Origin: CAZMGV01 sp964565925
GTDB taxonomy: Bacteria > JAGRBM01 > JAHCIT01
Direction: 5' to 3'
NCBI GenBank assembly: GCA_964565925.1
Contig: CAZMGV010000001.1
Span: forward strand, 1-64,000
DNA length: 64,000 nucleotides
The translations under genes and the position numbers were made by a program. The notes under the pieces are model-generated. The model was not told the origin of the DNA, did not search any database, and saw nothing but the letters and a program-made list of their open reading frames with translations. Shown in pieces: positions 34,351 to 42,600 of the stretch (its first letter is position 1; every line of letters begins with the position of its first letter).

Positions 34351-37064
34351 TCCTGCTCCTCGACGACGAAACCGCCCGCCGTGCGGAACTCTCCGGCGGC
34401 AAGGCGAGCGAGCTGGCGCGGCTCATCTCGAGGGGCCATCCGGTGCCGCAGGGCTTCTGCGTCACCACCCGGGCCTTCAGCCACTTCATCGAGGCGGCTG
34501 ATCTTGGCGCCAAGCTGAACCGCATCCATGCCGATGAGGCTTTCAAGGACTTCGCCACGCTCACGCAGGAACTCGAAACCCTCCAGAACGAGATCCGCGC
34601 GAAACCGCTTCCGGGCACCCTCGCCGCCGGGATCGGGGAGCTGCTCACCCGTCTGGAGGCCTCGTTCGGGCCGGAGACCCGCTGGGCCGTACGCTCGTCG
34701 GCCGTTGCGGAAGACCTGGCCGGCGCCAGCTTCGCCGGACAGTACGACACGATCCTGGGCGTCCGGGGGCTCAACGAAGTCTCCGCCGCGATCCTCCGGT
34801 GCTGGGCGTCGTTCCTGAACCCCCATGCGATTTCGTACAAACGTGACCGCGGGATCACGGACATGCGCGCCGCCGTCGTGATCCAGCGGCTCGTCCCGGC
34901 GGAATCCGCCGGTGTGGCTTTCTCCGTGCATCCGGTCACCGGCGACACCGGACGCATCGTGATCAACTCCAACTGGGGTCTCGGCGAGTCGGTCGTGGGC
35001 GGGCTGGTCACCCCTGACACCTTCGTGGTCGGCAAGGCCGGGCTGGATATTCTCGACGTGAAGATCGGGTCCAAGGAGATCGCGGTGGTCCCGTCCGCAG
35101 GCTGCAGCGCCGAAGTGGCCGTCGCTCCGGAGCGCCAGCGGGCGGCGAGCCTCACCGCCGACGAAATCCGCCGCGTGGCGGAGCTGGTCCTGAACGTCGA
35201 GCGCGAGGAGGGCCGCCCCGTGGATGTCGAGTGGGCGCTCTCCGGCGGCCGGGTCTACCTGCTCCAGTCCCGCCCGGTGACGACGCTCAAGCCGGCGGCA
35301 AAAGGTGAAACGCCTGCAGCCATCGGCACCGATACCCCCGGCGAACCGCCGGAGGGCTGGGTGCCGGAACTGAACACTCCCGTCGATCCCCGCTACCCGC
35401 TTTTTTCAAACGGCAACATCAGCGAGGTGCTTCCGGGCTGCATCACCCCGCTCAGCTGGAGCTACCTCGGGCCGATCATCGACTACGCCTTCCGCCAGCA
35501 GTTCCGCGAGACCGGGGCCATGACGGAGAACGACCCGGGCCTCAAAGCGATGGGGTTCTTCTTCCACCGGCCCTACCTGTGCGTCTCCTATATGGCGGAG
35601 GCCGCCACCCGTACGCCGGGCGTCTCCCCCGACCGGGTCTACGAGGAGTTCATCGGCAAGGTTGAAAAGCCCACGCCCGCTTTCTCATGGCGTGACTTCA
35701 CCCCGGCGGGGCTCAACCGCATGGCGAAAGGTCTCTCGGTCATGAATTCCAGGCGGCGCAGGCTCGATAACGAGGGCCGCCGCACGATGGAGGCCGTCCG
35801 CCAGCGCCAGCGGGAGACCTCCCCCGAACTCCTCAAGACCTGGTCCGATGCGAAACTCCTCGAAGCGGTCCGGTTCACGCCGGAGCTGTGTGACCCGGCC
35901 GTCACGCACATCTGGGCCTCCACCTTCGCGGTGGTGAACTTCAGCATGCTGCGCGGTCTCGCGGAACGATGGCTGGGCGATGCAAACGGCGCGGTCGCCT
36001 CGCAGCTCGTCACCGGGATCGGCAATCTGCCGAGCGCCGATCCCGCCTTCGGTATCTACCGGCTGTCGCGCATTATCGCTGAAAACCCGGAACTGTCGGC
36101 GTTCTCCGCCGCCGAGTCCAACCCCGGCAGGCTCTACCAGCGGCTGACGGAAGCAGTCACACCCGGCGCGGTTCGCTTCCGCGAGGCGCTCACGGCGTTC
36201 CTGGCCGATCACGGCCACCGGGCGGTCTGCGAGGCGGAGTTCAGGAAGCCCTGCTGGCGGGACGATCCGGCGCAGGTCGTGGGCCTGATCCAGAACTACC
36301 TGGACTCAGGCGGTATCACCCCGGACGAAATCCGGGAGCGGCAGAACCGTGCCCGCACCGAAGCCGCGGCGAAGGCGCTCGGCGCGCTGGGTCCGCTCAA
36401 GCGCCGCCTGTTCACGACCCTTCTTGAAGCCAGCCGCCACTTCATCGGCCTGCGCGAGGAGTTAAAGAACGGGCTGGTTCTCCACGAAGACAGCGGACGG
36501 CGCATCTACGCAGAACTGGGCCGCCGGCTGCTCGAACGCGGCGCGCTCGCCAGCTTCGACGACCTGTTCTTTCTTGTCACCGACGAGGTCGGCTGGCTGA
36601 TCCGGGGCGGGATCACCCCGGCCGCGGCGGCGGCGATTATCGCCCGCAGGCGCCGGGAGTTCGCTTGGTGCGAACGGCTGCAGGTGCCCAAGCTCCAGGA
36701 CGGCACCCCGCGCACGATCTCCGAGGCCGACCTGCCCGCCGGCAAGGTGCTCACGGGGCTGGGCGTCTCGCCGGGCCGGGTCGAAGGAGTCGCCCGGATC
36801 ATTCTCGACCCGCGCCAGAACGCACGCCTGAAAGCCGGCGAAATCCTCGTGGCCCCCGTGACCGACGCAGGCTGGACCCCGCTCTTCGTGAACGCGGCCG
36901 CGCTGGTAGTCGACGTGGGCGGGCTCCTGTCTCACGGCTCCGTCGTCGCCCGCGAATACGGCCTCACCGCCGTCGTGGGCGTCACCGGCGCCACCAAACG
37001 GATCAAAAACGGCGACCGCATTGCCGTCGACGGCGACAAGGGGACTGTGGTGCTGCTGGATTAG
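34347..37064 (+). CDS. PEP/pyruvate-binding phosphotransferase (rifampicin phosphotransferase-like)
   Basis: A 905-residue three-part enzyme. An N-terminal ATP-grasp domain (LSGGKASELARLISRGHPVP, then ETRWAVRSSAVAEDLAGASF and GVAFSVHPVTGDTGR) is followed by a variable central domain at about 330-790. A C-terminal swivelling phosphohistidine domain carries GGLLSHGSVVAREYG with His863. The layout equals rifampicin phosphotransferases and PEP-synthase-like proteins, which split ATP and pass phosphate from His to a small acceptor. The PEP-binding TIM barrel of true PpsA is missing. The acceptor is unknown and may be the ligand of the CrtC-like partner. Confidence 0.85.
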   Translation: MILLLDDETARRAELSGGKASELARLISRGHPVPQGFCVTTRAFSHFIEAADLGAKLNRIHADEAFKDFATLTQELETLQNEIRAKPLPGTLAAGIGELLTRLEASFGPETRWAVRSSAVAEDLAGASFAGQYDTILGVRGLNEVSAAILRCWASFLNPHAISYKRDRGITDMRAAVVIQRLVPAESAGVAFSVHPVTGDTGRIVINSNWGLGESVVGGLVTPDTFVVGKAGLDILDVKIGSKEIAVVPSAGCSAEVAVAPERQRAASLTADEIRRVAELVLNVEREEGRPVDVEWALSGGRVYLLQSRPVTTLKPAAKGETPAAIGTDTPGEPPEGWVPELNTPVDPRYPLFSNGNISEVLPGCITPLSWSYLGPIIDYAFRQQFRETGAMTENDPGLKAMGFFFHRPYLCVSYMAEAATRTPGVSPDRVYEEFIGKVEKPTPAFSWRDFTPAGLNRMAKGLSVMNSRRRRLDNEGRRTMEAVRQRQRETSPELLKTWSDAKLLEAVRFTPELCDPAVTHIWASTFAVVNFSMLRGLAERWLGDANGAVASQLVTGIGNLPSADPAFGIYRLSRIIAENPELSAFSAAESNPGRLYQRLTEAVTPGAVRFREALTAFLADHGHRAVCEAEFRKPCWRDDPAQVVGLIQNYLDSGGITPDEIRERQNRARTEAAAKALGALGPLKRRLFTTLLEASRHFIGLREELKNGLVLHEDSGRRIYAELGRRLLERGALASFDDLFFLVTDEVGWLIRGGITPAAAAAIIARRRREFAWCERLQVPKLQDGTPRTISEADLPAGKVLTGLGVSPGRVEGVARIILDPRQNARLKAGEILVAPVTDAGWTPLFVNAAALVVDVGGLLSHGSVVAREYGLTAVVGVTGATKRIKNGDRIAVDGDKGTVVLLD

Positions 37065-37088
37065 GGGGGCCAATGTGCGGGGGTTATT

Positions 37089-37135
37089 TGGCGGGCGCGG
37101 GCGGAGTCGAACCGCCGACCTACGGCTTCGGAGAC
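37089..37135. repeat. attL-like repeat: 47-bp tRNA-Arg 3' end
   Basis: Identical over 47 bases to 46875-46921. It starts with TGG (the encoded CCA) and ends in the anticodon arm. After it the sequence no longer resembles the tRNA, so this is a partial duplicate and not a functional tRNA. Confidence 0.92.
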
Positions 37136-37253
37136 TGCCCGGAGGGGTTTCCATAAACATCCACCTGAGTCCGGAGATGACGGGAATGACTGAGGATTTA
37201 GTGCTTCCCGGAATCTGCCTGCGTCCGCCGGAATTCGCCCGTTTCCGGGGCTT

Positions 37254-37274
37254 TGGCTACAGAATGGCTACAGT
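37254..37274 (+). repeat. Paired TGGCTACA direct repeat near the left end
   Basis: TGGCTACA occurs twice with an 11-base period, about one helical turn. The same 21-base motif with one difference lies near the right end at 46785-46805. These are candidate arm-type integrase sites. Confidence 0.5.
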
Positions 37275-37295
37275 TTCCACACGCAACCATCGTAA

Positions 37296-37601
37296 TCATC
37301 TCGCCCGTGAGGCGGCTCTTGTCCGCGGCTTCGCCGGTCCCCGTTTAAAACGCATCGGGAAGCTCTCCGGCTTCTCCAGCGCTGCCGCCTCGATGTCGAT
37401 GTCCAAGTCCGGCCAGTGGAACTGTCCCGGCCCTGCCCGGCGCATCGCATGGATCTGGCTGACCGTCGCCGCCTTGAACTCCGGGTAGTCCTTGAACGGG
37501 ACGAAATATTCACAGCCGCCCTCCAGGAACCAGAACCCGTGAGCGCCGATGTTGGTCACTTCAGCTGGAGAAATGCCGTTTCCACGACGAGATGAACTCA
37601 T
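37296..37601 (-). CDS. DUF2442 protein, second gene of a DUF4160/DUF2442 pair
   Basis: A 101-residue protein matching DUF2442: ITNIGAHGFWF-like start (here VTNIGAHGFWFLEGGCEYFV), then PFKDYPEFKAATVSQIHAM and the HWPDLDIDIEAAALEKPE end. DUF4160-DUF2442 pairs are widespread on mobile DNA and are suspected toxin-antitoxin-like modules, but unproved. It overlaps the DUF4160 gene by 41 bases, so the pair is translationally linked. The ATG at 37601 is preferred; one six codons earlier is possible. It is the first cargo after the left repeat. Confidence 0.85.
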   Translation of the reverse strand: MSSSRRGNGISPAEVTNIGAHGFWFLEGGCEYFVPFKDYPEFKAATVSQIHAMRRAGPGQFHWPDLDIDIEAAALEKPESFPMRFKRGPAKPRTRAASRAR

Positions 37602-37797
37602 GACGGTGCTCCTCCACAATTCTCTGCACTTTCCGCAGGCTCCGCAGGTTTAACCCGTGGGCATCCGCTAGCGCAACCACCGGCTCCAGCCAGTATTTTG
37701 CCGTCCCGTCGGGGCCTTCCACATGAACGTGCATACGCGACTCTTCCCGGCTGTTGAAGAAGAAACGGAACGGGCCCTCTCGGAAAATCGTCGGCAT
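37561..37797 (-). CDS. DUF4160 protein
   Basis: A 78-residue protein with the full DUF4160 pattern: MPTIFREGPFRFFFNSREES, then RMHVHVEGPDGTAKYWLEPV and LNLRSLRKVQRIVEEHRHEF. Family members are paired with DUF2442 and are thought to form a small operon of uncertain, possibly toxin-antitoxin, function. It overlaps the DUF2442 gene downstream. It lies just left of the transposase gene, on the opposite strand; the open frame of the transposase extends antisense into it. Confidence 0.85.
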   Translation of the reverse strand: MPTIFREGPFRFFFNSREESRMHVHVEGPDGTAKYWLEPVVALADAHGLNLRSLRKVQRIVEEHRHEFISSWKRHFSS

Positions 37798-37861
37798 GCG
37801 ATTTCCATTCTATACGTTGCCGCTTGCCCTGCGCCAGTCGCTCGAACCACACACTCGGGCC

Positions 37862-38923
37862 ATGCTCAACGCTTTCACCTGGCTCGCCCCGGCCGCGCTG
37901 TCGGCTTTCAAAAGCCGACTGAATCTCGTGGCCGAGAACCTCGCGCTGCGGCAGCAGCTTGCCACCCTGAGCCGGAAACAGCCCCGCCCCAGGCTCGGCT
38001 TGCTCGATAAAGCCTTCTGGACCCTGCTCTCACAGGTCTGGTCCGGCTGGAGTGAATCGCTGGCCATCGTGAAACCCGAAACTGTCGTTAGCTGGCACCG
38101 GCAGGGGTTCAGGCTTTACTGGCGCTGGAAAAGCCGCCCCAAGACCGGCCGGCCCACGATTCACCCGGACATCATCCGGATCATTCAAAACATCAGCCAA
38201 GCCAATCCGCTCTGGGGTTCTCCGCGAATCCAGGGCGAACTGGCCATGCTCGGTATTCACGTCGCCAAGTCGACTATTGAGAGATACCGGGTCCGCCCTC
38301 CCCGCAGACCGCCGTCCCAGACCTGGAAAACCTTTGTCGCAAATCATGCCGGGGATATAGTCGCGTGCGACTTCTTCACCGTGCCCACGGTCACCTTCGA
38401 CGTACTCTATGGTTTCGTAATGCTGTCCCCCAACCGGCGGGAGATCGTCCACTTCAACGTGACCGATCACCCCACAGCCGAATGGACCGCCCGTCAGATT
38501 GTCCAGGCGTTCCCCGGCGACACCGCACCCCGGTATCTCGTCCGTGACAACGACCGCATCTACGGGCACGAGTTCCGCCGGACAACGGCCAACCTGAACA
38601 TACGGGAGTTGCCGATCCATCCCCGGACGCCCGTCATGAATGCCTATGCCGAACGGGTGATCGGCACGATCCGGCGCGAATGCACCGACCACATGATCGT
38701 CCTGAACGAGGAACATCTGCGGCGCATCTTGAGACAATACGTCGATTACTATAACCGGAACCGTACCCACCGCAGCCTGGACATGGACGCACCTGTGCAC
38801 CGGGCAAGCGACCCGCCTGAAAACGGGCCTATCCGGTCTGAAGCGATTTTGGGCGGCCTGCATCATAAATATTATCGGAACCGGACCAGCGATCCGGATC
38901 TGGCCACTCCGTTGGCTGCGTGA
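37862..38923 (+). CDS. DDE integrase-core transposase
   Basis: A 353-residue transposase. An N-terminal helix (LVAENLALRQQLATL) precedes a helix-turn-helix (NPLWGSPRIQGELAMLGIHV). The rve integrase core follows with catalytic Asp in VACDFF, Asp in LVRDND and Glu in NAYAERVIGTIRREC, and it ends NRNRTHRSLDMDAP. It is full length with intact DDE residues. The frame is open upstream to 37754, but homology starts near 37862. It belongs to the IS481/IS3-like integrase-core group. No terminal inverted repeats were found by eye. Confidence 0.88.
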   Translation: MLNAFTWLAPAALSAFKSRLNLVAENLALRQQLATLSRKQPRPRLGLLDKAFWTLLSQVWSGWSESLAIVKPETVVSWHRQGFRLYWRWKSRPKTGRPTIHPDIIRIIQNISQANPLWGSPRIQGELAMLGIHVAKSTIERYRVRPPRRPPSQTWKTFVANHAGDIVACDFFTVPTVTFDVLYGFVMLSPNRREIVHFNVTDHPTAEWTARQIVQAFPGDTAPRYLVRDNDRIYGHEFRRTTANLNIRELPIHPRTPVMNAYAERVIGTIRRECTDHMIVLNEEHLRRILRQYVDYYNRNRTHRSLDMDAPVHRASDPPENGPIRSEAILGGLHHKYYRNRTSDPDLATPLAA

Positions 38924-39300
38924 AACGTTTTGACGCACTTTATGACGCAGACTTTGACACACGGATAGAGTTTTCGGGACACACAAGGGCCGTCCCGGAT
39001 TCGCCCGTCTCCGCGCCGACGCTCCCCTGCCGGTCTTCGTGGATCTGGTCGAGCTGGCCCGAGCCGCTTAGGAGCGCCAGCACCATCCGCGACGGACCGC
39101 GCACCACGCGGGATTTGAGGCCGCCGTCCTCGAAACTCGCCAGCAGCGGCTGGAACTATCTCAAATTCAAGGACCTATTGAGGCGTGACGCCTCGGGGGG
39201 ACTTCAGCGCGGTGAACCAATCAGTTCCAACCCTGTCAGATTTAGTGCACGGATGGAGTTGAGGGACAGACAGGTAAATGCGATAATTTCATTTATCGTG
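38924..39300 (-). pseudogene. RHS core relic (about 39000-39155) in a gene-free gap
   Basis: On the minus strand about 50 codons read as RHS core sequence: LLASFEDGGLKSRVVRGPSR, then MVLALLSGSGQLDQIHEDRQ and GSVGAETGESG. They align with the intact RHS gene's VASRIVRGVDREILG ... HSDRLGSVSAETDLTG region, with a frame break on both sides. The repeated ...DRLGSVSAET-like phrase is characteristic of RHS cores. The rest of the 377-base gap shows nothing, so this is a relic of a second RHS locus beside the complete one. Confidence 0.7.
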
Positions 39301-39307
39301 CTCATCG

Positions 39308-39601
39308 CTATTTTTCATAGACCCAATCGGGATACGCATCATTTTCTGCATAAAAAGACAAAAGCCGGAATTTTTCGTCCTGTGTGACTGATCGCTGTCC
39401 AAATACTCCTAATACTTCTTTCGCCACATGTACTTCTAGAAAATATTCCAACCCAGCCTGATCGATTTCAGTCGGCGTTTTGTACGTTTCGTCCAATACT
39501 ACGGCTTGAGCCGCCGATGTTGGAAGCCACGGAGGTTTGGCAAAAATTGTCGAATCTACATCCAGATTTTCTATATCGTTAACGATATCAATCAGATTCA
39601 T
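39308..39601 (-). CDS. Candidate immunity protein of the RHS toxin
   Basis: A 97-residue acidic cytoplasmic protein directly after the RHS toxin gene, 21 bases from its stop, which is the normal place for immunity genes. MNLIDIVNDIENLDVDSTIF opens it and AENDAYPDWVYEK closes it. I did not assign a family with certainty. The ATG at 39601 has GGGGAGAG six bases upstream, stronger support than the earlier ATG at 39619. Low GC relative to neighbours fits a transferred toxin-immunity cassette. Its proposed job is to bind and neutralise the C-terminal nuclease. Confidence 0.7.
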   Translation of the reverse strand: MNLIDIVNDIENLDVDSTIFAKPPWLPTSAAQAVVLDETYKTPTEIDQAGLEYFLEVHVAKEVLGVFGQRSVTQDEKFRLLSFYAENDAYPDWVYEK

Positions 39602-39622
39602 AAGTCTCTCCCCATGCACTGC

Positions 39623-42600
39623 CTAGTAATCTGCGCCCCAGATTTTAAATCCACCCTTTTGATTGGGATGCAGCAATTGTTGCCATGCGCTACCCTGGTG
39701 TTGTGCTGTGGGAACCAATTGCATAGCCCCAGGTTTATCGGGGACGTGGTGCCACGTCCAGTTTGACGGTGAACGCCCAAGCACTTTGCCGGTTGCATCG
39801 GTGGGGACCTCAATCCCAAGATTTTTCGTTATATTGGCCATTTCTGGATTCGCCCGCATTTCTGCCAGTAACGCCTCATTTGCAGATCTAAAGTGAGCAG
39901 CCCGTTCCCCTATGCCGAGTTTTGGGATTGTCGTTTCGTAAGCTGCCGAATAGGCATTTGCCCTCGTTTTCCCTGCAATGGCTCCCACCGCTGCCTTCAT
40001 GTCCTCCCAGTATTTGAGTCCGGCCTGTGCGCCAGCTTTAGCGTAGCGGGATTCCTTCAGCACCGAGCCGACCCACTCTGCGCCTTTCCCGATGACCGCG
40101 CCGCCGCCGACATCCAGTGCAGCCGTGACGCAATTCCCGACGGTTGAATGAATGGCACACGAGCCGACACTGGCCGCCGCTGCGACCGGTGCAAGAGCCG
40201 GGAATGCGACCGATCCGGCACCAAGTGCCATCGAAACCCCATTCAAGGTTTCCGCGGCCGCGTCTCGGACTTCCGGGTCGTCCCAGATCGATCGTTCGCC
40301 GGATATCTGGCTCGCCGATCGCCGTTCGTGAATATTTCCCGCGTTCGCGCCGGGTATGGTCCGGGCGATCTGGGCTCCGAAGCCGATTCGCCCGCCGCCA
40401 CCGTTCACCTGCTGCGCAGGCGTGGCGGCCTGTGCAGCCTTGGAGTTGACCTCGACAGACTTCGACTTCTGCGACCGGTGCGCCGTGGCGGCTGGCTTAA
40501 CCGCTTCACCCGTGGGCTTTACAGCCGTCGAATTGTCCTGACTGGTCCCCGTGCCCGTTTGGGTCTGGGCCGGACCGGATTTGGAGGATTCGGGATCTTC
40601 CGCCGTTCCAGTGACCGCGCCGTTACTGTCCGAATAACAATAGCCGCCAGAACAATGGATCTGATCCCCTTGGCCCTTTCGGATCATGTCGGCCATATCC
40701 AATGCGCCAAGCGGCTGTTGAGCGCTCTCCGTCGTCATGCCGCTCGGGTCAATGTTGTTCACCGGATCGCCGTTGGCGTAGAGATATTCCTGCACGCTGA
40801 ACGGATCGGCTGGGCTGTAGCTTCTTGGATCCTCGCTGATAAAAATTCCCGCGTCCGGATCGTACCAGCGCGCTTTCATCTGGACGAGGCCCGTGACCGG
40901 GTCCATCTCCTGGCCCGTGTAGCCGAGCGGCAGTTCCGACGATCCGGTTTCGCTGCGTGTGTTGCCGAACGGGTCGTAGACTCTGGAGTGGGTGATATTG
41001 CCGGTCAGATCGGTCTCGGCGCTGACGGAGCCCAGGCGATCCGAATGGACGTTGATGAAGCTGTTGCCGTTCGACTCGTGGCCGAGGATTTCCCGGTCCA
41101 CGCCGCGAACGATCCGGCTCGCCACAGTGTATGGATCGCCGGGGTTTGCGCCCGGCTTCCAGACGGCCAGCATCTCCCGGCCGACCCACTGGTAGCGGCG
41201 CGTCTGCTGGGCGGCCGCCAGCGCGGGCCAGAACGATTCCGTCTTTAACCCCGTTTCTTCGTAGCGGTATTCGGCGACCACAGCCCCCTGCCCTGAGCCT
41301 GCCGAAGGGTCCTCGACCGCCCGGAGCCGGTCGCGGCTGTCCCACGTAAACGCCCGCGGATTGGGCGCCAGCGGCGCGCCCTTCGAGAGCAGGCGGCCCT
41401 CGTTGTCCCACTGGTAAACGAGGTTGCCGCTGTTTGAATCGTCAAGGCCGGTAAGCTGGTGACGGCTGTTGTACGAATAGGTGCGGGTCAGTTCCGTCGT
41501 CACCGGCAGCTCGCCGTCCGGCGATATGTGATTCACCGGCGGTTTGGGCGGGCAATTGCTCCACGCCGGAACCCGCAGCCGCTGTCCGCCCGCCGTCACC
41601 GTCTCCGACATACGGTCGCCCACGCTGTCAAGATCAAGCGACGTCTTTTTCCACGTCTCGACGTAGTCGCCTGCGGCCGGGCAGTTCGCCGGCACCGGCG
41701 ACGGCGCCGTCACCTGCCACGCGGTCAGCCGCGCCGCGCTGTCGTAGGTGTAGGCCGTGATCTCGGGATTGGCGGCGGCCGGGCGGTATTCCTTGAGCTG
41801 CGACACCAGGTCCATGCCGTCGGTATCCGAATAACTGTATTCGAAGCCCGCGATCCTGCTGTTGCCGAGGTCGTGCCCCAGGCTCGTGAGCCGGCCCGCG
41901 CCGTCGTAGCCGTACACCGTCCCTGTGCCGTTGGCGCGGGTGATGCCGGTGGGCTGCGACGCCCGGTTCCACGAATAGCTCGCCACCTGGCTTCCGCCAT
42001 GAGTGACCGCATGCACCCGGTTCAGCCCGTCGAAATCATAATGCGTCGTCCGGTTCGCCGTGGTGAGGTCCGTCCGGTTGCCGGTCTCGTCGTAAACCGC
42101 CGTCGAGATATTCCCGTCGCCGTCCGTCTTCGTGACCGGACGATCCAGATTGTCGTATCCGTACGCGATCGTCTTGTCCGTATTGGGGACGCTGCTTGCG
42201 TGTTCCGTCGTCGATCTCAGGTTCCCGTTCCGGTCGTACGCGTAGTCGATCGTGCTGACATCATCGCCCGCACCTGCGGGCAGCGTCGTCGCGGTCCGTC
42301 TGGACAGGGCGTCGTAGTCGTGCTGCGTGACCCGGCCGTTGGCGTCGGTTTCGGCTTTAAGATTCCCGTCGGCGTCGTATTCGAAGGCGCGCGCCGAACC
42401 GTCCGCGAGCTGCTGGCGCCACGGTTTGTTCAGCAGTGTGAACTTCATCGACGTGGTGGAGCCCGCCGCGTCCGTGAACGACGCGAGGTTGCCCGCCGCG
42501 TCGTACGTATAGGTCGTGTCGGGCAGGTTCCCGGAGCGGGCCGTCAGCACCCGCCCCTCGGAGTCGTAACTCCAGGATTGGGTGCGCCCGCCTCCGCCGC

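Noticed and set aside
37089..37160. Second tRNA-Arg
   Set aside because: Only 47 bases of the 3' part are present; the 5' acceptor and D-arm are missing, so it is an attachment-site duplicate.
38920..39387. 155-codon plus-strand frame after the transposase
   Set aside because: No family; the opposite strand carries an RHS relic that explains the stretch.
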